From: Amoeboaphelidium protococcarum
Taxonomy: Eukaryota; Aphelidiomycota; Aphelidea
Length of the DNA: 64,000 nt
Reading direction: 5' to 3'
Assembly (NCBI GenBank): GCA_023515745.1
Contig: JALECJ010000256.1
Location: 2,604,001 to 2,668,000, forward strand
The notes under the pieces are model-generated. The model searched no databases. It was not told where the DNA came from and worked only from the letters and a program-made list of their open reading frames with translations. Both the position numbers and the translations under genes were made by a program. Shown piece after piece: positions 12,798 to 22,913 of this stretch (positions are counted from its first letter, which is position 1; each line of letters starts with the position of its first letter).

Positions 12798-13514
12798 TCA
12801 AGCGTTCTGATTACAGTTGTTTGACAGAATGAGCTTTGATTTTGTAATTGCAAAATCAATATTCTGTTCCAGATCGAGTAACTACATATAATATCATAAG
12901 GATCCTTTAAGAATACGCAGTATACACGTACCTTTTTTCGTCTATTAATTTGTATTTATCGCATCTACACAATCAAAGTTGGTCAATGAAATCAGAAATT
13001 AGACCGCGTAATAAACAGCTTACAGATGTTACCAACACTTCCACCGCGTTATCCGTATTATTTCCCGTTATTATTTATGACTATCGACTGTGGGATCGTA
13101 TTTCATCATCAACTCCATTCTCAAAATGATGGTGCATAGATAAAGATGCATTACTATCAATCACTGGTTGAACAGTTTCAAGATTATTGTCTTCAATGAC
13201 ATCCGCATCTTGGTCCTCAACTACTACGGAAGACTCAAACTCTTCGTCTTATGAGAGCTCCCCTAAAATAGTTCTCTCCCGAAGAGGTTTAAGGACTTCC
13301 TAAGATCTATCTTGAAATCGCTACCCCAATTAAATTGAATTAAAAACAGTATTAAACAAGGTTGTGATGCAGTACTTACAGGCCGCCTTCGAGGCAAATT
13401 CTTTCTCTGAATATAAATGTTGTCTGGAGGAGGGACAATATTCTCCTTACTCAAGTTTGCATCTTCAGTACTATAATCTGATTACAGTTCTATCAATATA
13501 CTTGACGCTGACAT
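12798..13514 (-). CDS. Hypothetical protein, four exons
   Basis: Not recognised. The model is exons 13380-13514, 13033-13320, 12932-12964 and 12798-12881; introns of 59, 68 and 50 nt all start GTA and end TAG with the local TGTAG/GGGTAG consensus, and all lie in phase 0. The 179-residue product starts MSASSILIELQ, has a basic patch (RKNLPRRRP) over the first splice, a motif LKPLRERTILGELS, a long acidic middle and a C-terminal amphipathic helix (INRRKKLLDLEQNIDFAI). The look is of a disordered nuclear or cytoskeletal adaptor. Exon 3, only 33 nt, is the least certain part. Confidence 0.5.
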
Positions 13515-13693
13515 GATAATTTTCTCCACTCAGTTGACTGATGTAAAACAATGCAGATGAAAGTTCGGTGACAAAAACAACTGAACCGCAAAGAGATAAA
13601 AGGCGCGCGTCTGAAATAAACAACACGTAACGGTAGAAAAGATATTGACGCAAGTGATTATACTGTATTGCTTAAAGCGATCACTGCTATAAT

Positions 13694-14209
13694 TCAATAC
13701 TGGACACTGATCAAGTAATCTGCTAGAGCTTCCACAATCTTTGCAGCTTCTCCCGGCTGAATCTTGTCATCGTAGACACCAATCAGAACTGCCTACTTGG
13801 TCTTTACACAGCATGTGCCGCATGCTCCCTACATTAACTTGAATTCATGTTCATCAATAAAAGATCTATATAGATACGGAGGGAGTGAAGTATACCTTTT
13901 TGCCGTACACTGAGCGGTCATCAGTCTTGATGGCAATGTACTTTTCGCCGGCAACGTGAAGACCAGAAGCGCGAATACCACTAGCATCAGAAAACGCCTT
14001 CACAATGTTCTTAACTTCATCTGGCTTAACCTACATTCAATCAAATTATAACTCGAATCATTTATGTAACCACAAAAATCACAAAAATGCATACTTACAC
14101 TAAAGCCAGCGGACGTGGCCCAAGGAGTTCCATCAAGTCCGTGAATGGCGGCTTTGGTAACTTTCTAAGTGCCAACCAAGTTCTAATCAACATATGCTTG
14201 CCAAGACAT
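13694..14209 (-). CDS. PFN: Profilin
   Basis: Exons 14099-14209, 13896-14030 and 13694-13828 with introns of 68 and 67 nt (both ...ATGTAG); 126 residues. Profilin binds G-actin, poly-proline and phosphoinositides. The N-terminal helix MSWQAYVDQNLVGT, the strand AAIHGLDGTPWATSAGF, the block KYIAIKTDDRSVYGKKG and the C-terminal helix PGEAAKIVEALADYLI are all diagnostic and closely resemble Acanthamoeba and Dictyostelium profilins, unlike the divergent ciliate profilins. Two Gln residues (after VD and after GT) are TAG codons. Splicing as given restores an unbroken family alignment, which fixes the intron boundaries with high certainty. Confidence 0.97.
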
Positions 14210-14327
14210 GATATATTCTATATATATTTATTCTGTATATTTAGTATAAATCGCTCGATTTTCAAATAATAAAAGAAAGATAAGGCAGAATTCGGGACGT
14301 AACTCGATCGTGTCAAGCAACGGCCGT

Positions 14328-14337
14328 AAAAGTGGCG
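14328..14337 (+). promoter_or_regulatory. AAAAGTGGCG motif upstream of profilin
   Basis: The decamer lies about 120 bp upstream of the profilin start codon, in the orientation opposite to the gene. It is the same sequence as at 10194 and 22828. Confidence 0.3.
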
Positions 14338-14410
14338 CAATCAAGCATATTCACTAAAAGCATAACAACATTGGAGGATAAGATATATCGATATTAAAAA
14401 ATCATCAGAG

Positions 14411-15118
14411 TCAATCTTGAAATGGTTCTGGTTGGAACTTGAATACGGGAAAGTCGATCTCTTCGTCTTCATCACTTGGAGGAATTGGCTGCTCTTCTAC
14501 TTGTATATCACCAGCATGCTAGGATGCGACATTGTCCAACTCTTCGCGTTCCCTTTTACGCTGCTCAATCAATGCCAGAGTCTACTACTACATCAACTGC
14601 AACTCATCGACATCTTGCGATTAATTATCCACATCATCGAAGGATTCACCCACTTAGGCTTCTTCTTGTTCCATCCCAACCTCAATGGTTCCAAAGCGCT
14701 CGTGACTTATCAATCCATCCAGATAGGCTTTCATTTCTTTACTGTGACAGAGTTGAGACGCGTCGTGCACAAACTTGTCAAACTTCACCGCTGGCATCAA
14801 GTCATTGGCCCAGACACGGTAGAACATTAACAACTTGCCCAAGTCATCGCTTTCGAATCCTTTCCCTTTGAATTGAATGTGTCTGCCTTGCTGCTTCAAT
14901 TTTAAAAGACCATTAGGACCTTTCAACATTTCAGCTGTTAGTTTCGGCTGGGGTTTACGAACCTTCTTCGGTCTCTGCTGGAGGAGTCCGAGTTCTTGCT
15001 CAATATTTAGATCCTGCATTGCCAGCATATTCCTTCTGTTCTCATCAGCGTCCAGTCTTTAATCTAGTGTTAGATCCTGCGGTCTAGTGCCGTCATTGTC
15101 GCTTTGATAATCTGCCAT
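14411..15118 (-). CDS. TIPIN: TIPIN/Swi3/Csm3 replication fork protection protein
   Basis: 235 residues, intronless. TIPIN pairs with Timeless at replication forks to stabilise stalled forks and support checkpoint signalling. The Swi3 domain is at residues about 65-150: GPNGLLKLKQQGRHIQFKGKG, DDLGKLLMFYRVWANDLMP and KFDKFVHDASQLCHSKEMKAYL all match family positions. The N-terminal part is charged, with a PKKVRKPQPKLT linker just before the domain, as in homologues. The acidic tail (PPSDEDEEIDFPVFKF) resembles the RPA-binding/acidic tail of the family. Convergent with nothing; it reads toward profilin. Confidence 0.9.
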
Positions 15119-15244
15119 ATTATAAGAGTGCTTTAACTACCTGAATAAACAGTCAAGACAAGGGAAAATAGAAGTTGAAACAGATGAATAGAAAAAATCA
15201 AAACTACTGACCAAACAACATACAAAGGTGAAACTTTTCATTTA

Positions 15245-16257
15245 TCAACTATTATTTAGATACATTTCTACAGACTCTTCATCAGCATAGTAAGCATTGA
15301 ACACGTAAAGCAAACTGACAATCACCACATTGAGAACGATCGGCGTGGAGTGATAGGCGCCATTAAGTAAGATTGAAGACAGCCAAGGTTTCTATGAGAG
15401 CGTCAACTAAGCCAATAAAAGCACCACATTGCCAAGCGTATAAAACCACAACATGATCTTTATCAAGTACATCTTAAACGCAGAGTAAAGATCTTCAACT
15501 TCAGCAGTTGACAAATCTTCTGGCGCGTCAGTAGACCAGTCGAACGCCAAACTCACAGGTTCTACTTATTGTAAATGAGCAATCATTCCCACTGCAAAAT
15601 AAGCATTGACTATTTTAATCAGTGCAATGATGTAAAACAGAGTCGAAAAGTGATTTTCCAAATAAGTGAGATTAAGGATTGAGTACGCCAACAGGACACA
15701 ACACTCCAAAGGATTGATATAAAGTTATTATGACTTGCGGATAGAAATTAATACAACTATAGCCCAAATACATGTGAGCGCGATGGCTACGCCAGACACA
15801 AGAGAAAGTGCACCGGTGAGATAAAGCTCCTGCCAACCATACAGAAGAAGATCACTATAGTAATACACGACTGAGACGTACGTAAGGATGGACAGTAGCT
15901 GGAGCACATTAATCGTTCGAGCAACGTCATAGTCATTTTCATAGCAGTAATCATCTAAAATTTTCAGAATATAAATTCCATATCCACACACATTGAGGAC
16001 AATCAAGAACGCATCAATGATATGCAACGCGTATGAAAGCAATCCAGATCCAAGTCTCCAGTAAGCGAAAACGGACAGAACTATTGACACCACTCTCTTA
16101 TGCTACACAATTTTATATAAATATCGTATTACAATAAATATACAGAGATTGTTACCTGTAGAAGGAGCGATATTAAACGAGTCAATTGTGAGTGCATTGA
16201 CTGAACCGAGTCTATGTCTCTACTCTTTGATGACTTTACTGGAAAAGACAAAATCAT
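15245..16257 (-). CDS. Multispanning membrane protein of unknown function
   Basis: Exons 16156-16257 and 15245-16102, intron 53 nt (GTAAC...TGTGTAG); 319 residues with about seven to eight hydrophobic segments, e.g. VVSIVLSVFAYW, AFLIVLNVCGYGIYIL, LTGALSLVSGVAIALTCIWA and IVLNVVIVSLLYVFNAYYA. One acidic loop (about residues 220-245) is probably cytosolic or lumenal. No family recognised. The ATG chosen at 16257 overlaps the ATG of the divergent AP-3 gene by two bases; an in-frame ATG at 16197 would remove the overlap and costs only the first 20 residues, so the true start is open. Confidence 0.72.
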
Positions 16258-16908
16258 GATTAAATCTCTATCAATTATCAACAATAAAGGCTAAATACGA
16301 TTTACACAATCATTCTAAAGTGATGAAAAGGTATATTATGGTATTGAAGTGATTGCATCATGTATCATTCTCTTTTGTATGGTGTGTAGTCATTGAGCTA
16401 AAAGGCAGTGGACGCGTAAACTCTATTCTAATTGATTAAAGATCGACCAAGATCTAATGCCAATTGCATCAGGCACCCAGAAAGTGCAGATAATAATCCT
16501 CGATACGTTGTTTATAGATCGTATGCTACACTTTATTTCATTGTGGTTATCAGCGATGCAGAATCTGAACTTGCAACGTTGGACTTGATATAGGTAAAAT
16601 GTCATTTTTATTCTTCATCATCATCACATACAGGACTTTGCGTGGGTAGGTAATTGTTGAGAGTTTTGATAAATATTTTGGTAAAGTCTGTGAACTGGAT
16701 CTCATATTCAATCCCGTCATAGTACAGTCTATTGTGCAAAAGATAATAAAGGGCGGCTTTGTTATAGAGAGTAAGACTGACTGAGATTAAAATGTTCATT
16801 TGAGTTTGTATCATTATCACAGAATTGGGTGTAGCTAATCCTTTGGTTGTAGTGGATCAACTTCGTAAAGATGATGCTCAAATGAAAGAAATAAATATGT
16901 TGTATTGA
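16256..16908 (+). CDS. AP3S1: AP-3 adaptor complex sigma subunit
   Basis: Exons 16256-16330, 16390-16593, 16650-16770 and 16835-16908; introns 59, 56 and 64 nt; 157 residues. The start MIKSLSIINNKGQIRF, the central YRSYATLYFIVVISDAESEL with LATLDLIQ, then VESFDKYFGKVCELDLIF and GGFVIETN follow sigma-3 adaptin closely. The small sigma chain stabilises the AP-3 coat on endosomes. The third and fourth exon joins were placed by family alignment and by the common TAG acceptor: nearer CAG sites break the frame. Without the last intron a TGA would follow VIESKTD. Confidence 0.92.
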
Positions 16909-18183
16909 GTTATCTGGAATGTTTTAAGTAAGATGCAACGGCCTGCTCGGACTATCTGTGCTTGCAGCTCCAAAAGCTCTAAGAAGGCTTCATCTAAGTC
17001 CATCTTTAAGCGTGAACTAAATCAGATCTGGCAACTTTCATGTAGTAATCATGTCGCCTCATTAACAAACGCATGACTTGAACTGCGAATGCATAAATTT
17101 ATTTTCATAGTTGCTATATGTACTTTATGTTGTGGTATTAGTAAGAAAGTATACGGTAAAGTAATAATTGTATTTACACGTAATCATAGAAAAGATACAG
17201 ATCATCTAGATTGAGCTTTTATACTGGTAGATCAGCTGACTTGTTTGTGCAGTGATGTAACTTACTTAGTCCAATAAGGTCTTGCACTACAGTCTTGGCA
17301 GAGTCTTGGCAGTGATCTGAACATTATAGACGCCATGCTTCAACACTTTATACACTCCGAGATCTTTTGCTACTTGCATAATCAGTCGTGATACGTTACG
17401 GGGTATGGTACGCAGGTGGACTTGTATACACTAATGGCGCTCCAACATCACAGCGATAGTGCCTTTCACAATTAATCAGGCGACTAAAATCGTACGAGTG
17501 TGATAAGCTGAATATTGTAAACGCAATCGTAGGCAAAAGATACTATCTGAGTAAGTTATTGCGCGACGAGGTGAAACAAAACTTGACAATTTAACAAGCA
17601 GACAAGCGTGATCTATTTTCCTTCTTATCGCAACGAGTAAATTTCAGTAATAATTTAAGTTTTGCCATGAATCGCCTGCACCACTTGGCTAAAGTTGTCA
17701 GCGCTGCATCAATATATATCAAACTATTAAAAAAGCGAAATATGGAAACTAAAATGGTAACTGCTATTGTGCCTTGTCAAAGAATTTCTCATACTCGTAA
17801 CGATGTGTAACGCCAAAATTCAATGGAGTATTGCAACATATGTGTATACTTATTGCTGAAAGTGCTGTATTGCTGAAGATTTACTACTACATAATTACTG
17901 TGAGTCCTGATTAGTCTGACACAACAATGATAGCCATTTTTTTGTCCTGCGAAGTTTAGGCGGATAAGCTTAGCAAGGGGGATACAAGTCCGTCCAGCCA
18001 TTGGGTAAGAACCGATCTGCATCGACGAGCCTGGGACTCTTGGAAGCAAGCACGCGGGACTATGATACCTTTTGCGTAAATCCGCGATAAATGAAATACT
18101 GGTGTACGTGAATTTGCTAGATAGTACCTTAATCACTGCAAAGTCCAGATAGACGTTAACTTTTACTGTAGAATTAAAACCTA
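16909..18183. other. Gene-poor region, no supported gene
   Basis: About 1.3 kb without family-like coding sequence. It has a short imperfect tandem repeat GTCTTGGCAG at about 17291-17316 and a 47-codon frame at 16933-17076 with no support. Given the copia remnant next door it is probably relic mobile DNA or long intergenic sequence. Confidence 0.4.
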
Positions 18184-18297
18184 TTTCACCATATCAGTGA
18201 AACTGGAAGATAGCCAGAACAAGGTTAAGCAGAAGTAGCTAGTAACCTTTTGGCTATCTAATATCAGTACCAAGACGTTGGTCTTTTTGATTGGTAC
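18184..18297. ncRNA. Three consecutive hairpins, possible structured RNA
   Basis: Three inverted repeats follow each other: TTTCAC (18184-18189) / GTGAAA (18197-18202); GATAGCCA...AAGGTTA with TAACCTT...TGGCTATC (18209-18259, imperfect); and GTACCAA (18268-18274) / TTGGTAC (18291-18297). The second contains CCTTTTGGCTA, which recalls the start of U2 snRNA, but the rest of U2 is not recognisable. It could be an unassigned small RNA gene or the foldback part of a decayed element. Strand is unknown. Confidence 0.3.
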
Positions 18298-18359
18298 TAA
18301 TACAGTTCATGAAATATGGCGCGACTAACTCCCAAGTCAATTTGCTTAGACGGCTGAAT

Positions 18360-19430
18360 AGTATAACCAATCTGTGTGCTATAACGCATGTGTGACGACT
18401 GACCAACGTGCTCCTCTTCCGCCTTCAGATTCAATTTACTCCAGTTTGCTTTCTCGCGGTGTCAGATCTAAGTCCGTGCAATATCCGCTCCTTCCATGGA
18501 TTCAAATACGTGATGACATTGATGGACATGGCCACAAAGAAACTATGGTCTTACATGCTAAATGATAAGTCTGAAGCAATTGGCCTCTTAAATTTACTGT
18601 TCGTTTTAGCGATATCACTGATGCCGATTGGGGAACTTATCTAAGATTGATGTACTTCCTCTAATAACTTCATCATGCCAATAGATTGCCTACGATTGAT
18701 TTATGTCCTGATCTGAAATTGTCACCTTTTCATGTTACGTTAAATAAGTAACTAGCAGAGAATACGGTGGTATATGATAAGTGAAGGCAAGAGAGCAAAG
18801 ACGATTTCCCATCCATCTTTGATATGTTTGTGCTGGGTGGTAAAAGCCGTGCAAGGAGTTATACACTGGGATGTATACTGTATAAATCCAAGCCCGCGTC
18901 GTAAGTCAGAATATCTAAAGAAGTATTTGAGCAGCATGTGGAAGGTCCATGTACCAATGTAAAGCAATTCTCGTAAAATTTCTAAGAGTAGTCAGCCTAG
19001 GTGTTGAAGTTGAAATTACCAGTAGCTAGACAGAAGCTGATACTGCAGATTTCCTTAATTTTAAACCGGACAAGGGCAAAGGAAGAGCGCTGGTGCAAGA
19101 AGATGGAGACTCTTCTTGTCTGTATGGACTTATGGATTCTGTTAAGAAGATTGCAAAGTTTGAATTTGGAGAAGATGTCCATAGAAAGAATTGGGCCATA
19201 TCTGGATCTTAAAACCAGGAAAATCATTGCATCAAATGGACCAGTAGAAGGATTTTCCAGATGGTGATATTGCTCCTGAAGATGGTCTTTAGAATGATAC
19301 TACAAGTTTCATTGATGGTGCCCGTGATTCTTCTGATAGTTTTGACTACATGCAGGGTGATGTACAAGAAGAAATTGTGTGGGACGTAGTGCAAGCCGGG
19401 AATATTTAAATTTTGACCCGGACCAATTCT
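18360..19430 (+). mobile_element. Decayed Ty1/copia-like retrotransposon, integrase remnant
   Basis: Fragments of a retroviral-type integrase appear in several frames of the plus strand. One reads SFHGFKYVMTLMDMATKK followed by LWSYMLNDKSEA, the core strand region of copia integrase. Farther on, DADWGTYLRLMYFL then HHANRLPTIDL and LSPFHVTLNK correspond to the copia NxLxxxHxNRLP...LSPxxxxxxK region. Frames are broken by TGA codons and shifts, so no product is expected. No reverse transcriptase, gag or LTRs are recognisable nearby. Read-through of TAA/TAG as Gln lengthens the open pieces, which suggests the element had used the host code. Confidence 0.6.
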
Positions 19431-19874
19431 ATATATATTTATATATTTATGTGTTTTAACTGTTGATTTCTTGCCTGATAAGTTAGTCCTACAAAGCGAA
19501 GCATGGCTTTGATGTCTTTTCCGGTAGCATTCGACCCGAATCAGGTCCAGGCCAGATCCTAAGTCTGTTCGTCCCAGTAGCAGACGCGTCTATTTAATAT
19601 CAACAGTGGACTTTGTGGAGCTTAGATATGTTTAACATTGTTTCAAGTGCGCGTCTCTCTCATCATTGACGTCTCGAATAGGCAAGTATCTGCAGTATAT
19701 ATGCGCACCTTTTATGAACATTGGTCTCTTTCACTTAACGTGTTAATAGGAGTATTTATCTTCCTATACTTCTGTTGGTGTCTCTGCTCGACTCTCAGTC
19801 TTTGTTTATAGCTTCCCGTCTTTCCTTATTGTGTATATAGTCTGTCAAAAACCTCAATTTTTGTGATAATTCCG
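19431..19874. other. Region between copia remnant and tRNA gene
   Basis: No recognised gene. A plus-strand frame of about 145 codons starting MALMSFPVAFDPNQ at 19503 stays open into the tRNA, but it has no family similarity, and a frame that runs through a tRNA is unlikely to be coding. It may be the 3' part of the decayed element. Confidence 0.35.
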
Positions 19875-19946
19875 TCTCCAATAGCACAGCGGTAGTGCGC
19901 AACACTAGTAATGTTGAGGTCCTTAGTTCAATTCTGAGTTGGAGCA
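19875..19946 (+). tRNA. tRNA-Thr (anticodon AGT)
   Basis: A 72-nt cloverleaf can be drawn: D stem GCAC/GTGC with A-box TAGCACAGCGG; anticodon stem CAACA/TGTTG with loop CTAGTAA, identical to the loop of eukaryotic tRNA-Thr(AGT); five-base variable loop; T stem CTTAG/CTGAG with loop TTCAATT; acceptor TCTCCAA/TTGGAG. The first acceptor pair is T-C, a mismatch, and the B-box is weak, so a pseudogene is possible. A T-run follows within 20 nt of the 3' end, as expected for an RNA polymerase III terminator. CCA is not encoded. Confidence 0.68.
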
Positions 19947-19950
19947 TTCT

Positions 19951-19960
19951 AAATTTTTTG
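19951..19960 (+). terminator. T-run, likely Pol III terminator of tRNA-Thr
   Basis: AAATTTTTTG starts four bases after the discriminator base. A run of six T on the sense strand is the usual RNA polymerase III stop. Confidence 0.5.
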
Positions 19961-20846
19961 CAATAGTACATCAACAGTCATGTTTTGATATCTGTATTTG
20001 GATGAATATACTGCTGTCTGAATGGGTCTATTATTGTACAATCGATATGATGACGATCCCTTGAGAAAATTTACATTATGAAACATTCAACTCTCTTCGA
20101 CGAAAGCATTCGTTTACTAAAATTGATCGTGCAGTCCAAATTTCTCGTCAACTTCACTTGAACTGCAACCTGAGCCCCCTCTCAATCAATGACCCTTAGA
20201 TGATCCTGAAGCTTGATCATTATCAATCTCAATTCAACGATGGTAACTAAATATAAATAAGTTGCACTATTTAGAGATTGCGTAACAATTTAAAAAAGCA
20301 AATTAGCAATAATTCACTCACTTATCATACACTCAACATAGCATCCAAAAATGTAGATAAGTATTGACTATCAATTGTGTCGTTGAGTTACTCAAGTCGC
20401 CTCCCGCGATCATATTGACAGATCATCGCTGCGACACGTCAACATCCTCTGGTTTATCAATGATAATTTCCTAAATTTCCATGGAGTGGTAAACCAGTCC
20501 TCTAGTTGATGAAAGGCAAGATGGTCAGTGCAGCTATCAATAGGACACAGCTTCGACACTCGCCCACTAAAACTTTTCTAAAGCTAGAGCAATCGATCCG
20601 CTCCTTAATACGCCCGAAAGGGTGAATAAAGTCTAGTGGTACCGTTATAGCATCCTTAGTGATCAAAGGTGCCTAAACACTCGTGAGAGTGCATGGACCG
20701 CGCGGGATAATCACGACAAAATTTGAGGGTAGTACCGCAATGCGCGTGTGCTATTCTAAAGAGGTCTATAATGGGCGTAAATGAGGTGCTTAAACCGGTT
20801 GCACCTTTCGCCTCTCTTTTTCGCTACACGTCCTCTCTTTTTTGCA
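19961..20846. other. Gene-poor region
   Basis: No recognised gene. It separates the tRNA-Thr gene from a partial second copy of its 3' end and may be sequence inserted or duplicated with it. Confidence 0.35.
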
Positions 20847-20880
20847 TTCAATTCTGAGTTGGAGCATTCTATATTTTTTG
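20847..20880 (+). repeat. Partial second copy of the tRNA-Thr 3' end and its tail
   Basis: 34 bases repeat 19927-19960 with a single difference: the T-loop, T-stem 3' side, acceptor 3' side, the following CATTCTA and the T-run. The 5' part of the tRNA is missing. This is typical of a tRNA-derived retroposed fragment or of an integration target duplicated by an element that uses tRNA 3' ends. Confidence 0.65.
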
Positions 20881-21165
20881 GGAGATTCGATTTATATCTT
20901 TTGACCTTCCGTCCTATCATTGAGTTGCTATGAGGCACATTACAACATCTTCGTTCTTCTTAAAATACAATAAGTAGAACTCGCCTTGTTGTAAATAGAC
21001 TGAAGGACAATAGAAATATATCTAGCTTTCAATTTTAATCTGTCCAAAGCATTGCCTGAACCGAATTGACGCGTTTTGCACATGCTTCTCCAATATATCG
21101 GGTTGAAAACATTGAAAAGCGCTACGTATCAAATAACTAATGATTATATTCTCATTCTACACAAT

Positions 21166-22674
21166 TCAATTCAACTTTAACTCATCTACAACTTTTCTGA
21201 GACTAGCGGCAGCTTTTTGTAACTCAACAGAGGAGTGGCCTACGCTCACCGCAATTCTTATACTAGGCTTTGGCGGATAAAGTTCCTAGTCGCGAACGTA
21301 CTTGGCTCTAGTTACGAGAACTTGCTGCGACTTTTTCATTCTATCAACTATTTTCTATAGAGCCACTTCTTCTTCACTGATTGTATTAAATATCTTATTT
21401 AATCTCAGATGCATCAGTGGACTCTTCTAGTCACCTACTAGAATCGCCGTTTTAGAATCACCAAATGCCTGTCTAAACTTGTCAATATTATCCCCCAACT
21501 TCTTGATCAATGACTCTCCTTTCTATTCAATAACATTTACACCTCCATTCGCAGATACAGCCATCATAGCGGGAAGAGCAGCACTGAAGCAGTACGCGAG
21601 ACCGGAAAGCCTCTAATGATCCACCACCTCGTGAGTTCCAACACAGAAACCACCTGCAGATGACAAGACATTAGCCATGGATCCTGATATTATCTCAATA
21701 TCTGTAACTGGGATATCGAAATGTTCAGTCACGCCACGACCCTTCTTACCCAGAACTCCAATGGACATGCTCTCATCCATTATCACTCTATATTTGTACT
21801 TCTTTTTCAGCTCAACAAGACGCGGAAGAGGGACAATATCGCCAAAGTTCTAATACAAACCTTCCACCACAATAAACTTTCGAACCAGACCCTTTTTACT
21901 CTTCTTCTCCTCAACAGCCAGCTATTGCAGAACGCGCTCAAGATCATCCATGTCGTTATGATTAAACCATTTTATAACGCTTCGAGAAATTTGCACACCC
22001 TTTTGTATGCCAAAGTTCACTCCCTTGTCCACCACAATTATATCGCCACGCTTAGAAAATGCCGGAATAACTGAACTTATGGTGGAGAATGCCTGCGAGT
22101 AAATGATAGCTTCTTCGGTGCCCATAAATTAAGCCAAATTCTTCTCAAGATCCAAGTGAGCATCTAGAGTTCCATAAAAGCCAGGCGGCCCACACGCGCC
22201 AACACCATACTTGCGTAGTGCATTGATAGCCGACTCGTGAATACTGCCCTCCATTCCAATACCGAGGAAATCAAAGGAGATCATATTCATATAATCTTTG
22301 CCATCTTCAAGTTTAACGTGAGCTCCAGATGGCCCTTAAATGATGGGCAGTTGCTCCAACTCCTGGCGCGAGCTAGAGTCATCTTCAGGTACCAACGGCT
22401 CCGGTGACCACTCCTAAACCAACTCATCAATCTCTTTCTCTGTGAGCTAGACTTCGCTACTCTTGTCCGGGTAGTATCTCTTCTTGAGCATATAATGAAT
22501 AGCAAAAATGATCAGCATAACCTCCAGAATAATTCTAAATGGGTCATTCTGGTAAGAGTTCTTTACGTACCGCAACGCCAGCGGAGCAAGAGGTATCTTA
22601 GAGTACCCATAGGTAGCCCATTCTTAGATCTCGCTCAACGTGGAATTGACAACCTGAACAATAGCCTTGTTCAT
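21166..22674 (-). CDS. SPTLC1: Serine palmitoyltransferase long-chain base subunit 1
   Basis: 502 residues, intronless. With LCB2 it condenses serine and palmitoyl-CoA in the ER, the first step of sphingolipid synthesis. A transmembrane segment is at residues about 47-62 ([15 protein letters not shown]). The PLP-fold signature is clear: [14 protein letters not shown]-type start, [71 protein letters not shown]. Like other LCB1 chains it lacks the PLP lysine ([13 protein letters not shown] where LCB2 has a Lys), so it is the non-catalytic partner. TAA/TAG give Gln at several places such as after HLDLEKNLA. Confidence 0.94.
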
Positions 22675-22913
22675 TAATACTAGTTAGTTTACTCTGCGAG
22701 ACTCAGTAAATGTGGTAATAAGTTGAAAAGCGCTACTGTAACCAAATCGTAATGGTTTTAGTAATGAGACGGATGTCGCGACTTGACGCTGCACACCGAG
22801 AAAGAGAGTGAGAGATGAAGGGCATCAAAAAGTGGCGTAAAAGTGGTAGATTGTTACAAAATTATCTGCGCTTAAATTATTTATTTATTTAACTCAATGA
22901 TTTACATCAAAAT
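22675..22913. promoter_or_regulatory. Intergenic region upstream of LCB1 with AAAAGTGGCG motif
   Basis: The decamer AAAAGTGGCG is at 22828-22837 and is followed by GTAAAAGTGGT, an overlapping near-copy. It sits about 155 bp upstream of the LCB1 start. The 3' end of the zinc-finger gene lies on the other side. Confidence 0.3.

Noticed and set aside
12603-12824. 73-codon plus-strand frame MSFGRLKQTNHDG...
   Set aside because: No family similarity; frames of this size are expected by chance when TGA is the only stop, and it overlaps the end of a better supported gene.
16594-16633. CAG acceptor for the second AP-3 sigma intron
   Set aside because: It shifts the frame and loses the VESFDKYF block; the TAG acceptor at 16649 restores it.
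16933-17076. 47-codon frame beginning MQRPARTICAC after AP-3 sigma
   Set aside because: Too short, no family, no flanking support.
18236-18300. U2 snRNA gene
   Set aside because: Only an 11-base match to the U2 start; branch-point pairing region and Sm site are not recognisable.
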